DNA of 64,000 bases from assembly GCA_947568835.1 (NCBI GenBank), contig OX387606.1:17236001-17300000 (forward strand). Reading direction: 5' to 3'. The first letter of the stretch is position 1. Each line of letters begins with the position of its first letter. Origin of the DNA: Protonemura montana (lineage: Eukaryota > Arthropoda > Insecta > Plecoptera > Nemouridae). The position numbers were made by a program, and so were the translations under genes. Below the pieces are notes generated by a model. That model was not told the DNA's origin. It searched no databases and worked only from the letters and a program-made list of their open reading frames with translations. Shown in pieces: positions 1 through 13,900 of this stretch.

Positions 1-3000
1 CTCGAGGCGAACCACATTCTTTGAATCTCTTTTAGCCCAAAGCTAAATCCTCGGGTCTACGTCGACGAACGCAGCAAAGTTACTCGGATCGCAACGAAAC
101 ACAGCCGACCGGCACCTCCACTAGTTTAAAATTGAATAGCTCAGGCTTTACCATTTAAAGTTGAAACTATATGCAAAACGACAGATTACTTTTACACTTT
201 TAAACATGACAAACCTTTGACTAGAGAACTGCATCGATACTCTCTTTTCTCTCGACTGTATCAAAAACTATTCCAAGATTTTAAACACGACGTTTTGGTC
301 GCGGTACCTTGAAGTGTGTACTTGCTCGAAGTCGTTTTCAATGAAACTGCGTCCGAAGCTAGTAAAACAAAACCTGTGTCCCGTGCCCCGACCATGCCCC
401 GACTGAGTAGTGACCACAAAAAGAAACAACAACATTAATACTCACTTCTAACAGGTCTTTGCCAGCTAGCCGTGGCTGGTCTAACCAACTAACAGCCCAT
501 CGATATGCACGATTAAACGCAATCGCAGCGTGGGCGGAGAATTGTTGGGACAGATACCTCATTAGTGATCCGCCACAGTGTCCCAGTGAGTTTTGGGGTG
601 ACATAATAACTATAATCGTGCATGTTTATGAAACCCGGTGGTGTTTTAGTTATTACTAAGTGATTGTTGTTTGAGTTTGTTTTGTTCATATCCAGCAATA
701 AGTTATTTGATTTTTTTTTAGTCAACCAATGGTCTGCAGAAATATTTAAAATGTGGCTTCAGTAGAATGGAACGCCGTCTGGTTTTCGATAATAGCAAAT
801 ATGATTTCCCGTAATATAGCAGTGGTGAGCACACTTGGCGGCATCGTTAAATATTCGATAACAACGCTTACCTTAATATACGATATGTATGATCGTCGAT
901 GAGTAATGTTTGTTTTAATCATAATCATGAATGGAATTAGCTGGTGACGGATCACCTTACATCTTGTTTCTTGTCCCGTAGACAATGATTTTAATTTTGA
1001 AGTTTGACAATAATGAGTGATTGAAGCAAAACAGGACAATTCTAATGTATTCAAAATATTGTCAGTTTTACCAAAACGGCAAATGGCATGCTGTATTTAT
1101 TTACACGATGTCACAACAAAGAAAGTTGTATGAAATTGTAAACTGGGAATATATGCAAAACGAGTGTGCTGTTTCGCAAAAATAAAAACCTTGCAAATAT
1201 AATAATTAATAGCATTTGCTATAATTTTCATGAATGAATTATTACATGTACAAAAATGTGTGTTCGTTCAAAGTGTGACACCCCGATTGCATTTCAGATT
1301 TCAGTCACGTCCTTACGTCCTTCGAGAATATACGCGTGATTTTATTCCGTTCCTCATGCAAACTTCGAGAAATTAACGGTGCTGTAATGGATTGTTTATT
1401 TGACGTTTATGTTGCTGGAAAAGAAATAGCATCCGAAACTACTTATGAGTCCACATTTTTGGTCCGTGTTCGAACACCTTGTGATCGCCACCAAACCAGA
1501 CCGATTAAAAGCCACTATCAACTTAAACTCCGCTCTATTCAAGGATCCTGTTATATATCTGCACATTTTTCTCAAAAAACCACCACTTTACTGAACCTTC
1601 ATCGTGTAAAGCAGAGCTAAGCGACAAAATATTGTCAAGAACTATGAATCATTCTTATTTTTCATACAAGCTAGTAACATCTATTGACTTAGAATGAGTA
1701 ATTCAGCCTTCATTGCCAATTATTTATAATATTCCTCGATGAATCACCATGTGTTGTTAATTCAAGATGCCTCCTTGATTTTTCACATACATCTCAAGTC
1801 GCTTCCATGCCAAATATTGACGCCATTATGGCTAGGTACACAGAAGCAGCACAATAACTTGCATCCATGGCGCTGCTCGTTCGATAGCGCATTCAAGTCT
1901 CCAATGATGTGGCATACGGACTGAGCGCTTGGCCTAAACCTGGCTCGACTCGCTAGCCACTATCAAAACAAAAACAGCAAAATGTAATTAAAAAAAGTAT
2001 TTTTTTTTTAAATAAACAATCTAGTTTACTAACTACATTAATAAAGTACCAGTAATTGCTTGGTATTTTTTTTTTCTTCCATACAGTAAATAAAGTAAAC
2101 GGATATGGGACGACTGACGCGTTGTGAATCTCACAAATCACGTAACATTCCGTACCAGATCTGTGCGTTTTACTTCCAACAAGGTTGTTGCTGTTAATTA
2201 ATCCGCCATTGATCTGAAGCAGTTAGTGTAAAAGAAAAATGTCAACGTCCTGTTATTGCGTTGAAATTACTAATCAAGCTTCACTACCGCTTGCAGTATT
2301 ATGTGTTACATGGTGTGCATATATATTGCGCGTAATATATATGCAGCTGACTAACGGTCGTTGGTCCAGATTCTAGGCTAACCTGCCTTTGCGTCGCATG
2401 CCATGCAGTTAGCTTTTGTTAGAATCAAGACCATGCACATTTAAAACCTCGTTTGCGACAACGCGACTCCAGAGGCTTTGGGGACACAAAATTTAGAAAC
2501 TAGAGCTGGACATTTTTTCGCCCCGCATCACTAGTCATCTCAATCGTTATTTTTAATTGTTTTCAAAACCTTCGCTTGATATTTAGTTGTTTTTGTCATG
2601 TTGTGTGCGTTGGGTGAATTCCAAATCCAACTGATCCTGATCCATAAAAATGTTTGTCCAAAGTGTCTAAGAAAAATTTGCTTTCACCAACGTAAATACT
2701 ATTTTACATTGTACTGAAATTGATTCCCTTCACACAAATACCCTGGGGGAATGTGAATTTGTGTTCCTGAGGGAACGTTCCGGGAGAGAGTTAGGAGGCA
2801 ATCGGCCACGGTTTCAACAAATTTGTAGCCTCAGAGAAAACGTGTGCTTGAATAGACAACGACCATGATAACTGATTTACTTCGTCAAGCGATCAGTGAA
2901 ATCACATTAACTTTGCTATTAACGCGCAGATATTTCTCGCGCGTTAGTGATCTCACTGGACAAAATGCTATTTAAAAATCTCAGCTCAAACAAGATGTCA

Positions 3001-4728
3001 ACGCCACGTAGCTAAATTCCAGCACAGCATCTGGCAGGATCAACAGATAATAGGGCAAAAGGTGTTGTGCGTTTATGACCGATCATCGGGCGACGGTAGG
3101 CGATACCCTCGTTCCTGAAACATAAGCGCTCCATTATTATTCATATTGTTACAATGGTACCGGCATTAATATCTCGTACCATTGTTTATCGATGTTCTAA
3201 AGAACACCACTTGATTATGTATTCAAATTGTCGTCGTGTAAACCACGTATTATGAGGGTCTGTGACCGTTGAGGACGCGGTGAGAATGCACCGCATTCCT
3301 CGGTGCACCACGACCCCCCTCCCGCCCTTCCCGCGACCGCCACGTGGAAAATGTGACGGGAAACGGAAAATTATTGGTCATCGAATCGCACATTCAAACG
3401 ATGGAATACTTGTTTTAAAAGGAAGTGTTTAAGATTATAGCTTTTATTATCGTAAATAGCCTATAATTGACTCTAAATACTTTTTATTGCCAGCTATTTC
3501 ATTCCATAGCTTATGTTCCAAGGCCGACATTTTTGGCCTGATTATAACTAGAGTATTTTTCTTGTAATACGTTCGAAATGAAACTAATGTCCGCAATAAA
3601 AATAGATTGTATTATTATATTTCATTAAAACGTTTAAAAGTGCGTAGCAGCGCATAGCTTGCATAGCCCTTGAAGGCAACCAGCAATGCTAACGAACCCG
3701 GCGCCTCCACCACCAGACCAGCTTGTCTTACATTTCTGATGAACCTGTCAAAGGAAGGCGACACGCGTATACATTCTCACCATTAACCGGGCGAAAAAAA
3801 AATAACACGCACACCCAACACCCGTCTTCTTCAATCTCGGCAAAGCTTTGTAACCACAAGAATATGTATAGCCTCTCAACCGAACCGCCTTCCCTTGAAT
3901 AATTAATGAGCTGCAATCGATACTTTTGTCTCCGGTCTCGAAACAAACGTAAAGATGGCAAGGACCTTGTCCAGGATCTATTTCGCACAACTCGCTTGTC
4001 TGCACGCATATGCACGCACTCACGCATGTACCATGTAACGTGCAGCAACTAACACGTGTTTTCGGCGCGTCGTGAAGCATTTTTCAATGTCCGACGCGTC
4101 GCGAATGTCAAGCGTCGTTTCGTTGGTAGCCTGCGATGACCCCGCAAGGTAATTCGACGGCCAGACATCGAGGGAATCGTCAAGTTACTGGCGGCTTGGC
4201 ATGCACCGGGCATAATGAGCAACGACTTTTGCATTGTTACGAGCGCGATGCTGTGAAATGTATTGTTTCGAGTTATGTTTTCTTTGAATTTCAGACCATC
4301 GGGAAATGCCGACACGAAGATATTTAATTCTGACACTTATTCAATTGTTAATGGCGGGTGTAGACATTAGCTTCATCCGTTAGGTTCCTTGTTCAGTATC
4401 ATCGCTTGCTACCAACTAGAAATGCAATCCACGGACATGGCTGTGACATCTTGTAATTGCTTATTGTTCGAATAATTACTGTTGTAAATTAATTCTGCAC
4501 TGCAGTGTTTACACCAGGGGCTGGACCCACAAAGCAGAGTTTACATTTATGGGGGTTAGGCTTAGAACTATGTTCTGTGGATCTCGCCCCAGAAAGGTCC
4601 TCTTACAAGTTTGAATTCTGAACTTTCTTTCCACACTTGCAGCTGTATCTCCTAAATTATCTTGACCCAAGCACCCGTTTGGTTTTCCGCAACAAACTGT
4701 TCAATGTGTTTCTCTTGTTTCTTTCCAG
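1..4728. other. Non-coding stretch upstream of KLF exon
   Basis: I see no convincing exon here. The stretch ends in a polypyrimidine tract and AG at 4727-4728, so its 3' part at least is probably the last intron of the Kruppel-like factor gene. The first zinc finger, which must lie in an upstream exon, was not found in it. A GC-rich patch with a CACGTG E-box sits near 3290-3350. The ORFs on both strands around 3700-4340 lack recognisable domains and I treat them as chance. Confidence 0.5.
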
Positions 4729-4919
4729 GCGAAAAGCCGTACAAATGCCAGTGGCCCGAATGCGAGTGGCGGTTCGCGCGCTCCGACGAGCTCACCCGGC
4801 ACTATCGCAAGCACACCGGCGCCAAGCCGTTCAAGTGCGTCGTTTGTGAACGCTCGTTCGCGAGGTCCGACCACTTGGCGTTGCACATGAAGAGGCACAT
4901 GCCGAAGACGGCGAAGTGA
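4729..4919 (+). CDS. Kruppel-like factor, last coding exon (zinc fingers 2 and 3)
   Basis: This is the terminal coding exon of a KLF-type transcription factor, a nuclear protein binding GC/CACCC boxes. The acceptor is a pyrimidine tract with cag ending at 4728, and the intron is in phase 1, splitting the Gly codon of the inter-finger linker GEKPYKC. Two C2H2 fingers follow. Finger 2 has C-x4-C spacing and the KLF signature [15 protein letters not shown]. Finger 3 has C-x2-C spacing and [16 protein letters not shown]. The protein ends five residues later at TGA 4917-4919. KLFs have three fingers at the extreme C-terminus and commonly an intron at this linker, so finger 1 and the regulatory region lie upstream, probably outside the window. 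The subfamily cannot be assigned. An ORF reading through the acceptor from 4662 is an artefact. Confidence 0.92.
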
Positions 4920-7437
4920 ATTGGACCAATGTGACCAAACAGAGATCTGTCGAATTAAAAAAAAAACACAAAAAAAAAACTGAAATTAGCGTTCAAATAT
5001 ACTGCGTAGGTGTGTGTGTGCTGGCCTCAATGTCTGAAGAGTTTTCTGTGTGCATGCATCACTAATTTTGAGAATATTTGAACGGTCATCTTGAGAAATG
5101 AATACGCCCAAATTGTGATCGACATACTCTGTGCGTATGGCTTCGCTAAGTGGATCCGTGAGCGACACCCGAAGTGTTTAATGTCAATACAGGGTGCTAC
5201 TTGAAGTATAATGAAAAAAAAAACATTATTTAAATCTCAACAAGTAGCAATCTGGCGTTGGTACAATGTGTTTTTGTTTGTTTATCACACGGTTATTTGC
5301 TTCGTCAAAATGTAATTACATGCTCGAAATTGACTTCGCGTTTTTGGCGATCATTGAAAATGAAATTCCGTTTCATTTTCGATGCAACCGTTTTGAATAT
5401 AAACTGGTCGTTCGCTTGTCGAATAGATTCGCGAGTCATGTATTTATAATTTGAGAATCATTCGGAGATGGCCAAGAAACAAACGAATTTGTGATAAGCT
5501 CGACAGTAAGGATAAGAAGCCAACTCTTGTTCGGGTAAACTGCGATGTCCTGCGCTGCGTTCGTGCGCATGACATTACCTGTTAAAGCCATCAAATATGG
5601 TGCCATCTTGAGAAGTAGCGTGGTATAAAATCTCAGCTTTGATTCTAAAAGGGCTACTTGCATATATGACAGCGAAAAATGTTGGGCTATCACTTATTGA
5701 AATAAGATATATAGCTACTTTGTATAAACTATTTGAATATTTTTTTATGATTTTATATGTATTTTGTACATATTTACAAACAATACTTACATTTAGGCAA
5801 TAAGTCAACAACATAAGTCAATTTGATACCATTTTTACTTTCATTCTAATTCAATGTCAATGACAATAATTATTAGTTTGTTAGGTTAATTTGATATTGA
5901 TAAACACCTGTTCAAACGTATAAGTCACACAAAATAAGTCACTCAATGCAGCTTTTCCACCATATTTCTTCCACGCTGCATTTCTCTTTACCATTATAGT
6001 GTCAGACTGCCAAAAAGCGCTTATGTCAAAAGAGACTCAAATATCAAGGTATTCTATCTACCAATGGCCAGGTCTTTGGCTACAGAATATATTTTGATAA
6101 AAGGTACTATTTTTATTTTGTTGGTAATAATTGTTTTTCGTGTACTGAATTTTTATATGCTGAAGACAAAGTGAAATATAGTACCTAACGAATACAATGT
6201 TTTGGGGTGCAAGGTTTTCACATTTGAATCAAAAGAGTCTTAGTTGTGTAGAGTCTAATTCTAAAATCTCATGTTAAACTCGAAAAAAAAACTCTGAATT
6301 ATGACTCTTTGTGAAACAAACGTGAAATCCTCGAGACTTAAAATTGCTATCGTCTTTTTGGTGTCCCTTGTGTTTGTGCAAGGGCCGAACCATTTGAGAA
6401 AATTGAAGCAAGTCACCCCGTAGCGCCCAGTAGCACCCAGGAAACAAAGCTGTGAAGAAATTCAAATACCTCAACGTAAAAGAACGGCTCACGATGTCGT
6501 TCTGAGCTCGATCCGCGTGCCGAAGAGTGTACCTTTTTCATTCAAAACTGCAGTTACAGCTGTGCGTGTGATTTATTTATTTTAATACACTTCTATCGAT
6601 AAACCCGTTTGATGTTTTCCTTGATTATCCTTAAATTTGGCAGTCCTCTTCTCCCCCAGCCCGAAAGCACGATTGAATTAATCATATTATCGCTTTGTTT
6701 GATGTCTTCTTAATGCTCCAACGTGAAGCTGGAGGGTCCTTTATTATTTCAGCGAAAGCAGAGGATATGTATTCAGCCAATCAGAGGAAATCACCCTCAA
6801 TTGTTTTCATTGTGATCACTTTCATCAACCACGTCACTACAGACGTTTCGCTTTAATTCGAGTTTTTTTTTAATTCGTAGTGCATCTGAGAAACCAACAT
6901 TCCTTTCGGCAAACGCGAAAAAAGCTGTCAAATCTTTTACCAACCCGTTCTTCAATCAATGACGCTGCACTTAGCTACCAGTAACCAATTAGACCCAGAA
7001 AAACATCGATATAGGTAATGCATACGGTGAGGTTTGAGGTTTAGGTTAGGTTACCTACCAAACCAATCTTTGAATTCACCCAATGAACAGATAGCTAGAG
7101 TTGAATTGGTAACATGATATGTGGGTAGAAGCAATTCATGGCGTTGACAAGAAACTTTGATTATATTCTTAGCTATCTCAAGCATCGCACTGGTAAGTTA
7201 AGAAAGTTGATATATTGTCTTTTTTATAGCAATATCTTAAGGAGAAACGTTCGTACGTGGGCGTTTTTACAAATCCAAACCAACTTATATCTACAAACAC
7301 ATTTAGCCGCATGTTTGTTATTAATCCGCTAACTCGTTTAGCCGCGGAAATATAAATAGTGTAAAAAATAAATAGTTTTGATTAAAAAGAAGTTTCCTTT
7401 CATGAGAACGTGATACGAATTTTGAGCTCGTGCTATA
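4920..7437. other. KLF 3' UTR and intergenic DNA
   Basis: AT-rich sequence with A-runs just after the KLF stop (4957-4979). It is presumably 3' UTR followed by intergenic DNA. I see no ORF with a recognisable domain, no RNA gene and no clear repeat. Confidence 0.4.
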
Positions 7438-8016
7438 TAGTCTAGGAATATCGAGCGGCTATCTCTTCAAATAGAGAAGTTAGGATATTCGGTGTTATAT
7501 AAAGCTGAAATTTTGATATTATGTGCCTAACACCATGACACAACTATTGTCACAAACCCGGACAAAAAATTTTCATCGGAAGACATTCAAAAAAATTACC
7601 AAAGTCAAAATTTCTTAAAAAATGAAAATTTCTTAAAAGTTTAATAAGTAAGTCATTTTTAGAGATAGAAACGTCTAGTTTCCGCAGAAGCCTAGGCATT
7701 AATACGTTATATCGATACCGTTTTTAAAAAACATCAAAAAGTTTTTGCAAACCTATGATATGAGCCAAAAAATAGCTAAAAAAACGCAAAAAAAATATAT
7801 ACCACTTTTCACTTAATGCCACGGGACTAAATATTGGCCAAATGTTATAAAACGAGTTTGTGAAGATAGCTGAAATCATTGTCTTCAAGACTGCAGATCT
7901 AACTTTTTGAACACGTCAAGTTCACAACTGAGATTTTTGCTTTTCCCTACGAGAGGTAACTCTTGGCGCGCTGCCAAGCGTCGATAAGCCGTGCGGCTGG
8001 CTGGTTAATAGCATGC
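7438..8016 (+). repeat. Left terminal inverted repeat of the transposon
   Basis: It pairs in inverted orientation with 10420-10988. Shared landmarks in order are TAGTCTAGGAATATCGA, TTCGGTGTTATATAAAGCTG, a block containing CACAAACCCGGACAAAAAAT, and AAGCCGTGCGGCTGGCTGG near the inner end. The two arms differ by scattered substitutions, so the insertion is not recent. Confidence 0.9.
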
Positions 8017-8996
8017 GTAGTGTGCTTTGAATGGCATACTAGCGTTGAGTACGCAGGCTCTTTGATACTACGTTAGGTCCGCACTTGATTTCATATTATT
8101 TACCTAAAATTGGAGGCTTTTTGTTTTTTGTCTGTAAATTTGGTCTGTTTCTTGATTTTTACATAAAAAAAAAAGTTATATATTCGAATATATCAACCAT
8201 ACCTTGCTCTGTTTTCACCACGTGCAGAGGTTTGAGGATCTTCAGAATCCGAGATAATGATTTTCAAGAAGACTGCGAACAGATTTGTCGAGGTATATCC
8301 ACTTGACATGGGTTTCGATGGCTTGCAGGGTTAGTTTTCTGGCTTGCCAGTTAGTTTCCTACTCACTTTCCAAGCAGGACGACGAATATTATTGATAATT
8401 TCTGAAAATTCTCCCAAATATTAAGAATGCAAATGGCATGAAGATAAATAAAATGCGCGTAAACTCACTTGTTTACTCACTAATTCACTAGTTACTCAGC
8501 AATGATTTTGTTTATTTGTGCAAGTGAAAAGATCGCCTACAAAACGGAATAACTAGCAATACGTATGGGTATGTAGTAATGCATGCTTCCTCATACTAGA
8601 TCCATGTTATCATGACAGTTAATTTTATTCACTATTTTCACTTAGCAGAGAAAACAGGAAATAGCTGCGAACCCTCCACTTGCAGAACAGAATCTAGAAA
8701 AATAATTTCCACCACAGGTATTGGAATTTTTTTTTCAGTTAGCGTTCCTAACCAGCGAGAATGTTCCTAATATAACAGAAAAGGGTCTAATAAGCAAAAG
8801 ACAATGATATTGCAAGAACAATAAATCAAGCAAGCAAGAAAGGGTATCAAATTTTTCCTTACAAATATCAAGGCAAGAAAGTTGCAGAGTACACCAACAA
8901 AAAAAATATTGACATGGCAAAAAACGTAGGCTCGAGTTCCCTAACTTAAACAGAGGTGAAACACCACCCCCAAACAAACGGGTATCGCGTTCAACA

Positions 8997-10378
8997 ATGC
9001 CAGAGTTTGACTGGAGCATATACCGTTTCATTATCCATCAATTAAGAGATACAAACAAGACAGGACGTAAAGTTTCTCTCGTTGACATGAATCCGGAGTC
9101 TCTTAGGGAAAATGTATTGAAAGCAACCAAAGAGAGAAATGACGAGGTAATTTTAAATCGAATGACATTCGGTTCCCTCTTTGAGGTAAACGCCAGCTAC
9201 CATGCAGATTGTTTGTCGAAATATCTGAGTGCTAACAGCATTGAGGCATGTAAAAATGTCCAAACCGTCTCACAATACGATCGCGCTGCTGTCAACACAC
9301 AAGCGTGTATTTCGGATAAAATGAGGAGATGGAAAATTATACCAATTCCTAACATTTGCGAAAAATATACAGGGAATTCCTCGTTGCTGAGGGTGTAGAC
9401 ACTAAAGTGGCAAGTTCGTGTCACCTACAAGTATTTAATACACAATAAACTAATTAGCAACAGCAAGGACCAAACCATCTCATTCCACTATTGCACAGGA
9501 AACCTCCCAGGCATCATGTGCTCAGATTTTCTTTCTATTGGGCTGTTATATCAGCAAAAACGGGATCAGTCGGGAAAAGCACCGATGCACATCGGTTCAT
9601 TCCTGTACACGAAATTGCATTGAAAATTGGGCTCCCAATAAGCATCGCTTTGCAGCCCCATGCACTGTCCGGCTGTGACACTGTTTTAAACGTTTTTCGG
9701 AATCGGTAAAAAAAAGGCTCTGGCGTCAACTGAATAAAATGACCCGAGACGAGTTGTCACTTTTGGCCAATTTTTCAGACATTTTGGAAAAGGTGAGCAC
9801 CGCTCGAAGTTTGGTGATTAAATTGTACGATACAAACAAGAAATTCCGACAGTATAATTACTCGCTAAATGCGCTGCGTTTTAAGATAGCAGTGTCGCGA
9901 CCTATCTCAATTGCCAATATACTCCCGAGCGAAGGGGCATTTCATCAGCACCTTCGACGAGCTGCATGGCAATGTAGCACTTAGGTAAACTCGCACGTGC
10001 AATTTCCAAAAATGTGGCTTAAGTTTACCAAAGTAATATTCAAAGCTATCAGAGGTTTTTGAACTAGAATTTAAATGTCGTCTCTATTTTTCTTCTTCTT
10101 CTTATTATTTTTATTATTTGTGGTGATAGGTCCCGAAGACAGTGGCTGGTGTCAGAGCCTGGGCAGAAAGATCGTCTTACCTGTATATTTCGAGGGTCAA
10201 ACAGCCATGGAAATGTTGCAAAATTTCAGTCAAGTCCAAGAAATCCTGCAGCATAAACCCCACTTGCACGTGCAATAGCAATGGACTTGGATGCATCGAC
10301 GTATGCAGGTGTGATAGGGAATGCTACAATGCCTATAGTGACATGATCGACAATGCCGACGAAGAAACGCTTCAATGA
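8997..10378 (+). pseudogene. Broken transposon ORF with GCDT and cysteine-tail motifs
   Basis: Four pieces in different frames run in order: 8997-9398, 9491-9709, 9739-9984 and 10142-10378. Piece 1 carries a YHADC motif. Piece 2 carries HALSGCDT, reminiscent of the GCD motif of FEN1/XPG-type nucleases. Piece 3 ends ILPSEGAFHQHLRRA, matching an LP..xAL..H..RA motif. Piece 4 has a CTCNSNGLGCIDVCRCDREC cysteine tail ending in CYN. From memory, this motif order (YH-C, HAxxGCDT, LPPT..H..RA, cysteine tail) recurs in many uncharacterised, transposon-linked proteins of cnidarians and arthropods. Stops and frame changes separate the pieces, and the ATG of each is not meaningful. The copy is inactive. 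It lies inside the inverted repeats, so it is the element's own gene. Confidence 0.7.
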
Positions 10379-10419
10379 TGTACGCACGCATGGATGTATG
10401 AAGAGCGTTCCAAGCAATA

Positions 10420-10988
10420 GCATGCTATTTGCCAGCCAGCCGCACGGCTTATCGGCGCTTGGCAGCGCGCCAAGAGTTACCTCTCGTAGGGAAAAGCAAA
10501 AATCTCAGTTGTGAACTTGACGTGTTCAAAAAGTTAGATCTGCAGTCTTGTAGACAATGAATTGAGCTATCTTTACAAACTCGTTTAATAACATTTGGCC
10601 AATATTTGGTCCCGTGGCATTAAGTGAAAAGTGGTATATATTTTTTTTGCGTTTTTTTAGCTATTTTTTGGCTCATATCATAGGTTTGCAAAAACTTTTT
10701 GATGTTTTTTAAAAACGGTATCGATATAACGTATTAATGCCTAGGCTTCTGCGGAAACTAGACGTTTATAAATTCAAAAATGACATACTTATTTAACTTT
10801 TAAGTAATTTTCATTTTTTAAGAAATTTTGACTTTGATAATTTTTTTGAATGTCTTCCGATGAAAATTTTTTGTCCGGGTTTGTGACAATAGTTGTGTCA
10901 TGGTGTTATGCACATAATATCAAAATTTCAGCTTTATATAACACCGAATACGGACACGCCCCTTTTTGCCGTCGATATTCCTAGACTA
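10420..10988 (-). repeat. Right terminal inverted repeat of the transposon
   Basis: Inverted partner of 7438-8016. Its outer end, read on the minus strand, is TAGTCTAGGAATATCGA. It is followed directly by ATA, which also precedes the left arm. Confidence 0.9.
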
Positions 10989-10991
10989 ATA

Positions 10992-13900
10992 AACAGACAT
11001 GCGTTTTTAAGTAACTATATGTGCTATAGAACATTGTATTTACATTTTATATTGTGTTTAGTTGCATAGAAAGTAAGAAATAAGTGAAGTTTGACAAATG
11101 TGTCCAGGATATAAGAAACGGTGTTTATTAATTGCTTGCTTAAAACTCGGAGCTTCAGTTGAAATGAATTTGTTACAATATCACTATATAAAGCCTTGGC
11201 GAAATAATATATTATAACAATTTGTGATATTGAACCGTGAAGATACTGTTGCAATGTGTTGCGTGCAGCGCCTGCATTACACAAATGCAATTCAGGCTGC
11301 CTTCTTGCAGGCGTAACACAAGTAGTCGGCATCTCTATATTTAAATTAGCAGTACCTCATTGAAATATACATTAGTTACTGTCAATTGAGCTGTTAGATA
11401 TCTTGCATATAAATATAATATTTAAATAAATTTGCGATAAAATAACAGCGTCGAATTATATTGTCGGAAAATAGGTATTCACCGATGAAGATTTATCTTC
11501 TCGCGGCATATAGGTTCATTTGAAAAGCTCTTTGAATGGTGCACGCGGATTTGATTTAATGCTGAATTGAAATTAGCTTCTTTCAAGTTTGTGATAGTAT
11601 TGACACATTAGGCGAGCGGGAACAGGTCTAAGACTTTATTACAATAAGCATCGTATACCAATTGGTCAGTTCGTTATAAACAAGATGAAAAATTCATCTT
11701 CTAATTGGTTCTATACAGAAAACAAAAACAATTTAATATGATACGTTACTTTTTTTTATTTCTTATGGAATCAGTTGTAAATAACACCAGCTGAAGAGTA
11801 TTTTCACTTAAACTTCGTTGAACTCCAATTGTTAATTGAACTGAACACAGCAGTAGCAGCAAGCTAATATAAGCAATTGCAAAAAATCTGAAGCTAAGCG
11901 GCGAGACTTTGTTTACAGGGATGTTCATTTACTGTAATACTATAATTATACCTATCTTATTGAGTGCTTGTACACCTTGTACAACAGCGACAGCCCGTCG
12001 CCAAATTCGCCCACGTCGTGCCATTTTTGCAGACTAATTTGCTAACCAAATATAAAAGAGCTCCTTAATATTGTGAGTGGAAGAAAAACGATCACCTGCA
12101 GTTCGACTCTCGTTTATAAAGTTGCATTGGTTACATGTATGCTTTATTTGTCACTTTGACAGTACAAAAGATTTTGCGTTAGGCATTGAACGTATTTCAA
12201 CTTTCTTAATCTTACATTCCAATTAATTATCGTAGCTTACGGTACAGCCTTAAACGTATGTAGAATAATTTTACATAACCAATTAGCGGATGTAAGACTT
12301 GAAAACATGTTTATAGTTAAACCTGTGGAGAAGCGACAAAAAAGAGCAATATTGTGATCACATTTTTGGAAAGGATTAATGCCCGCAGAGAAAAAAAAGC
12401 AAAGTGTTGCTGAATCAGCTTAGTCAATGATCAAAAGTTTTGGTGATGAATCTAGTATCTACCGTTTCAGTAAAAGGAAATTTTTTGCCTGTTTCTGTGA
12501 GAATTCCGAATGCACTGCTATATTCCTGCTGTATCTTCATCTGCCTGTCGAGAACAACACACTTTGGAGGCCGTAACAAACGATGCTAGGGTTTTAATGC
12601 GACACAGACACATCTATAATTTGATCTTATTTTATGCCTTATTTTACTGCGACACTTTCCAAGTTTAATAGAGCAGTAAACTAGCATGGCCGAGTCACAG
12701 GGTTGCTCGAGAGAGACAACTGAAAAATGATACGAACCTTGAGAGCATGGATAACACAATTGCTAAATACTTTTTCAGCATTGAGAACGAGATATATTTA
12801 TTTATGTTATACACCAACGGTCGTCTGGTTATAGCGATATATTATAGGCGATCTACAAAATGTTTTAGTGCCTATCAAGAATATTATAAGTAATCGTGGA
12901 AAGGAAGTTACAGCAGCCTGGCCACTTTGCAGGCTGTTCTGTTCTTGTGCTGGATCGATACCTAATATTTTTCATTGGTGGTGCATGCCTATATGGCATG
13001 GCTTACCACATCACGTTGATTGTGCAAAAACTAGAGTTCACAGGTTGGCAAAGTTGGCGCACTAAGTTACGAGTCAAATGAAAGGCAAACACATAGTAAT
13101 ATGCAAGGTGATTATGAATGGAGCTGAAATGTGTGTAGAGATTTATCCCAACGAACATTTACTGTGACAAGGTAAGCTATGAGTTTCATTATACAAGGAG
13201 ATGACCAATTACCGCTGGATATACCCTATCATTATATTTATTTATGCCACGGGTGTAAATCAACGAATATGAGCCACGACTAATTGAAAGCATATTGAGA
13301 GAGACTTGAAATTCAACAATCGATAACTTAGTGACTGAAGCGAATTGGCGCACAGGGAGAAATTTCTCAAAATTCGATCTGAAACTGTACATGGTAGTTA
13401 AAAATCGCTTAAGACTGTGCACCTTGCATTGTTCTCCCATAAACCTGTCTTCTCACAATAATCTCTAAAAACAAGGCCAAGGGGTCATAATCCTTCAGTG
13501 TACATGTCACTTGCTTTATTTATGTTACCACTTTGACCTCAATTGACCCTTATTGGCAAACATTCTAAAGAGGTTGTTAAAGTTATTAGAATATTGGTCG
13601 GTGTTTTGTATCATTCCGGCAAATGGCGTTCTGAAAATATTAAAGAGACATCATGCCATAAGTCATGGGGGACAGTGAGACCGCACGTCGGGAGTAATGT
13701 CTTCAACAACAAAGCTAGTAAAATAATCGTTAACTGTTGAAAATATGCGCTTAAATTAGCCGCTCTCTAGGTGGGCTCGAGTTAAATGTCACTGATATTG
13801 TTAATATATTCGTCTCTCTTCGAGTATCAAGTAACGGAGGCGATTTTGAGTCCTCATACAACAAATTTTTCACCCCCTTGTGTAAACGTATGCACCCAAA

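Larger units (their letters stand above)
7438..10988. mobile_element. Decayed DNA transposon with ~570-bp terminal inverted repeats
   Basis: Positions 7438-8016 and 10420-10988 are inverted copies of each other. Both outer ends read TAGTCTAGGAATATCGA, and the inner ends share a GCATGCTATT block. The arms match almost continuously except for an unrelated ~30-base segment near the outer ends. The element is flanked by ATA on both sides (7435-7437 and 10989-10991), a possible 3-bp target duplication, though in AT-rich DNA this is weak. Between the arms are broken plus-strand reading frames of a transposon-associated protein. XPG-like nuclease ORFs and short 3-4 bp duplications have been described for Academ-type elements, so that superfamily is worth testing. 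The assignment is inference. Confidence 0.85.

Noticed and set aside
3728-4336. Three overlapping minus-strand ORFs of ~100 residues
   Set aside because: Cys- and Arg-rich translations in competing frames with no domain, in the presumed KLF intron.
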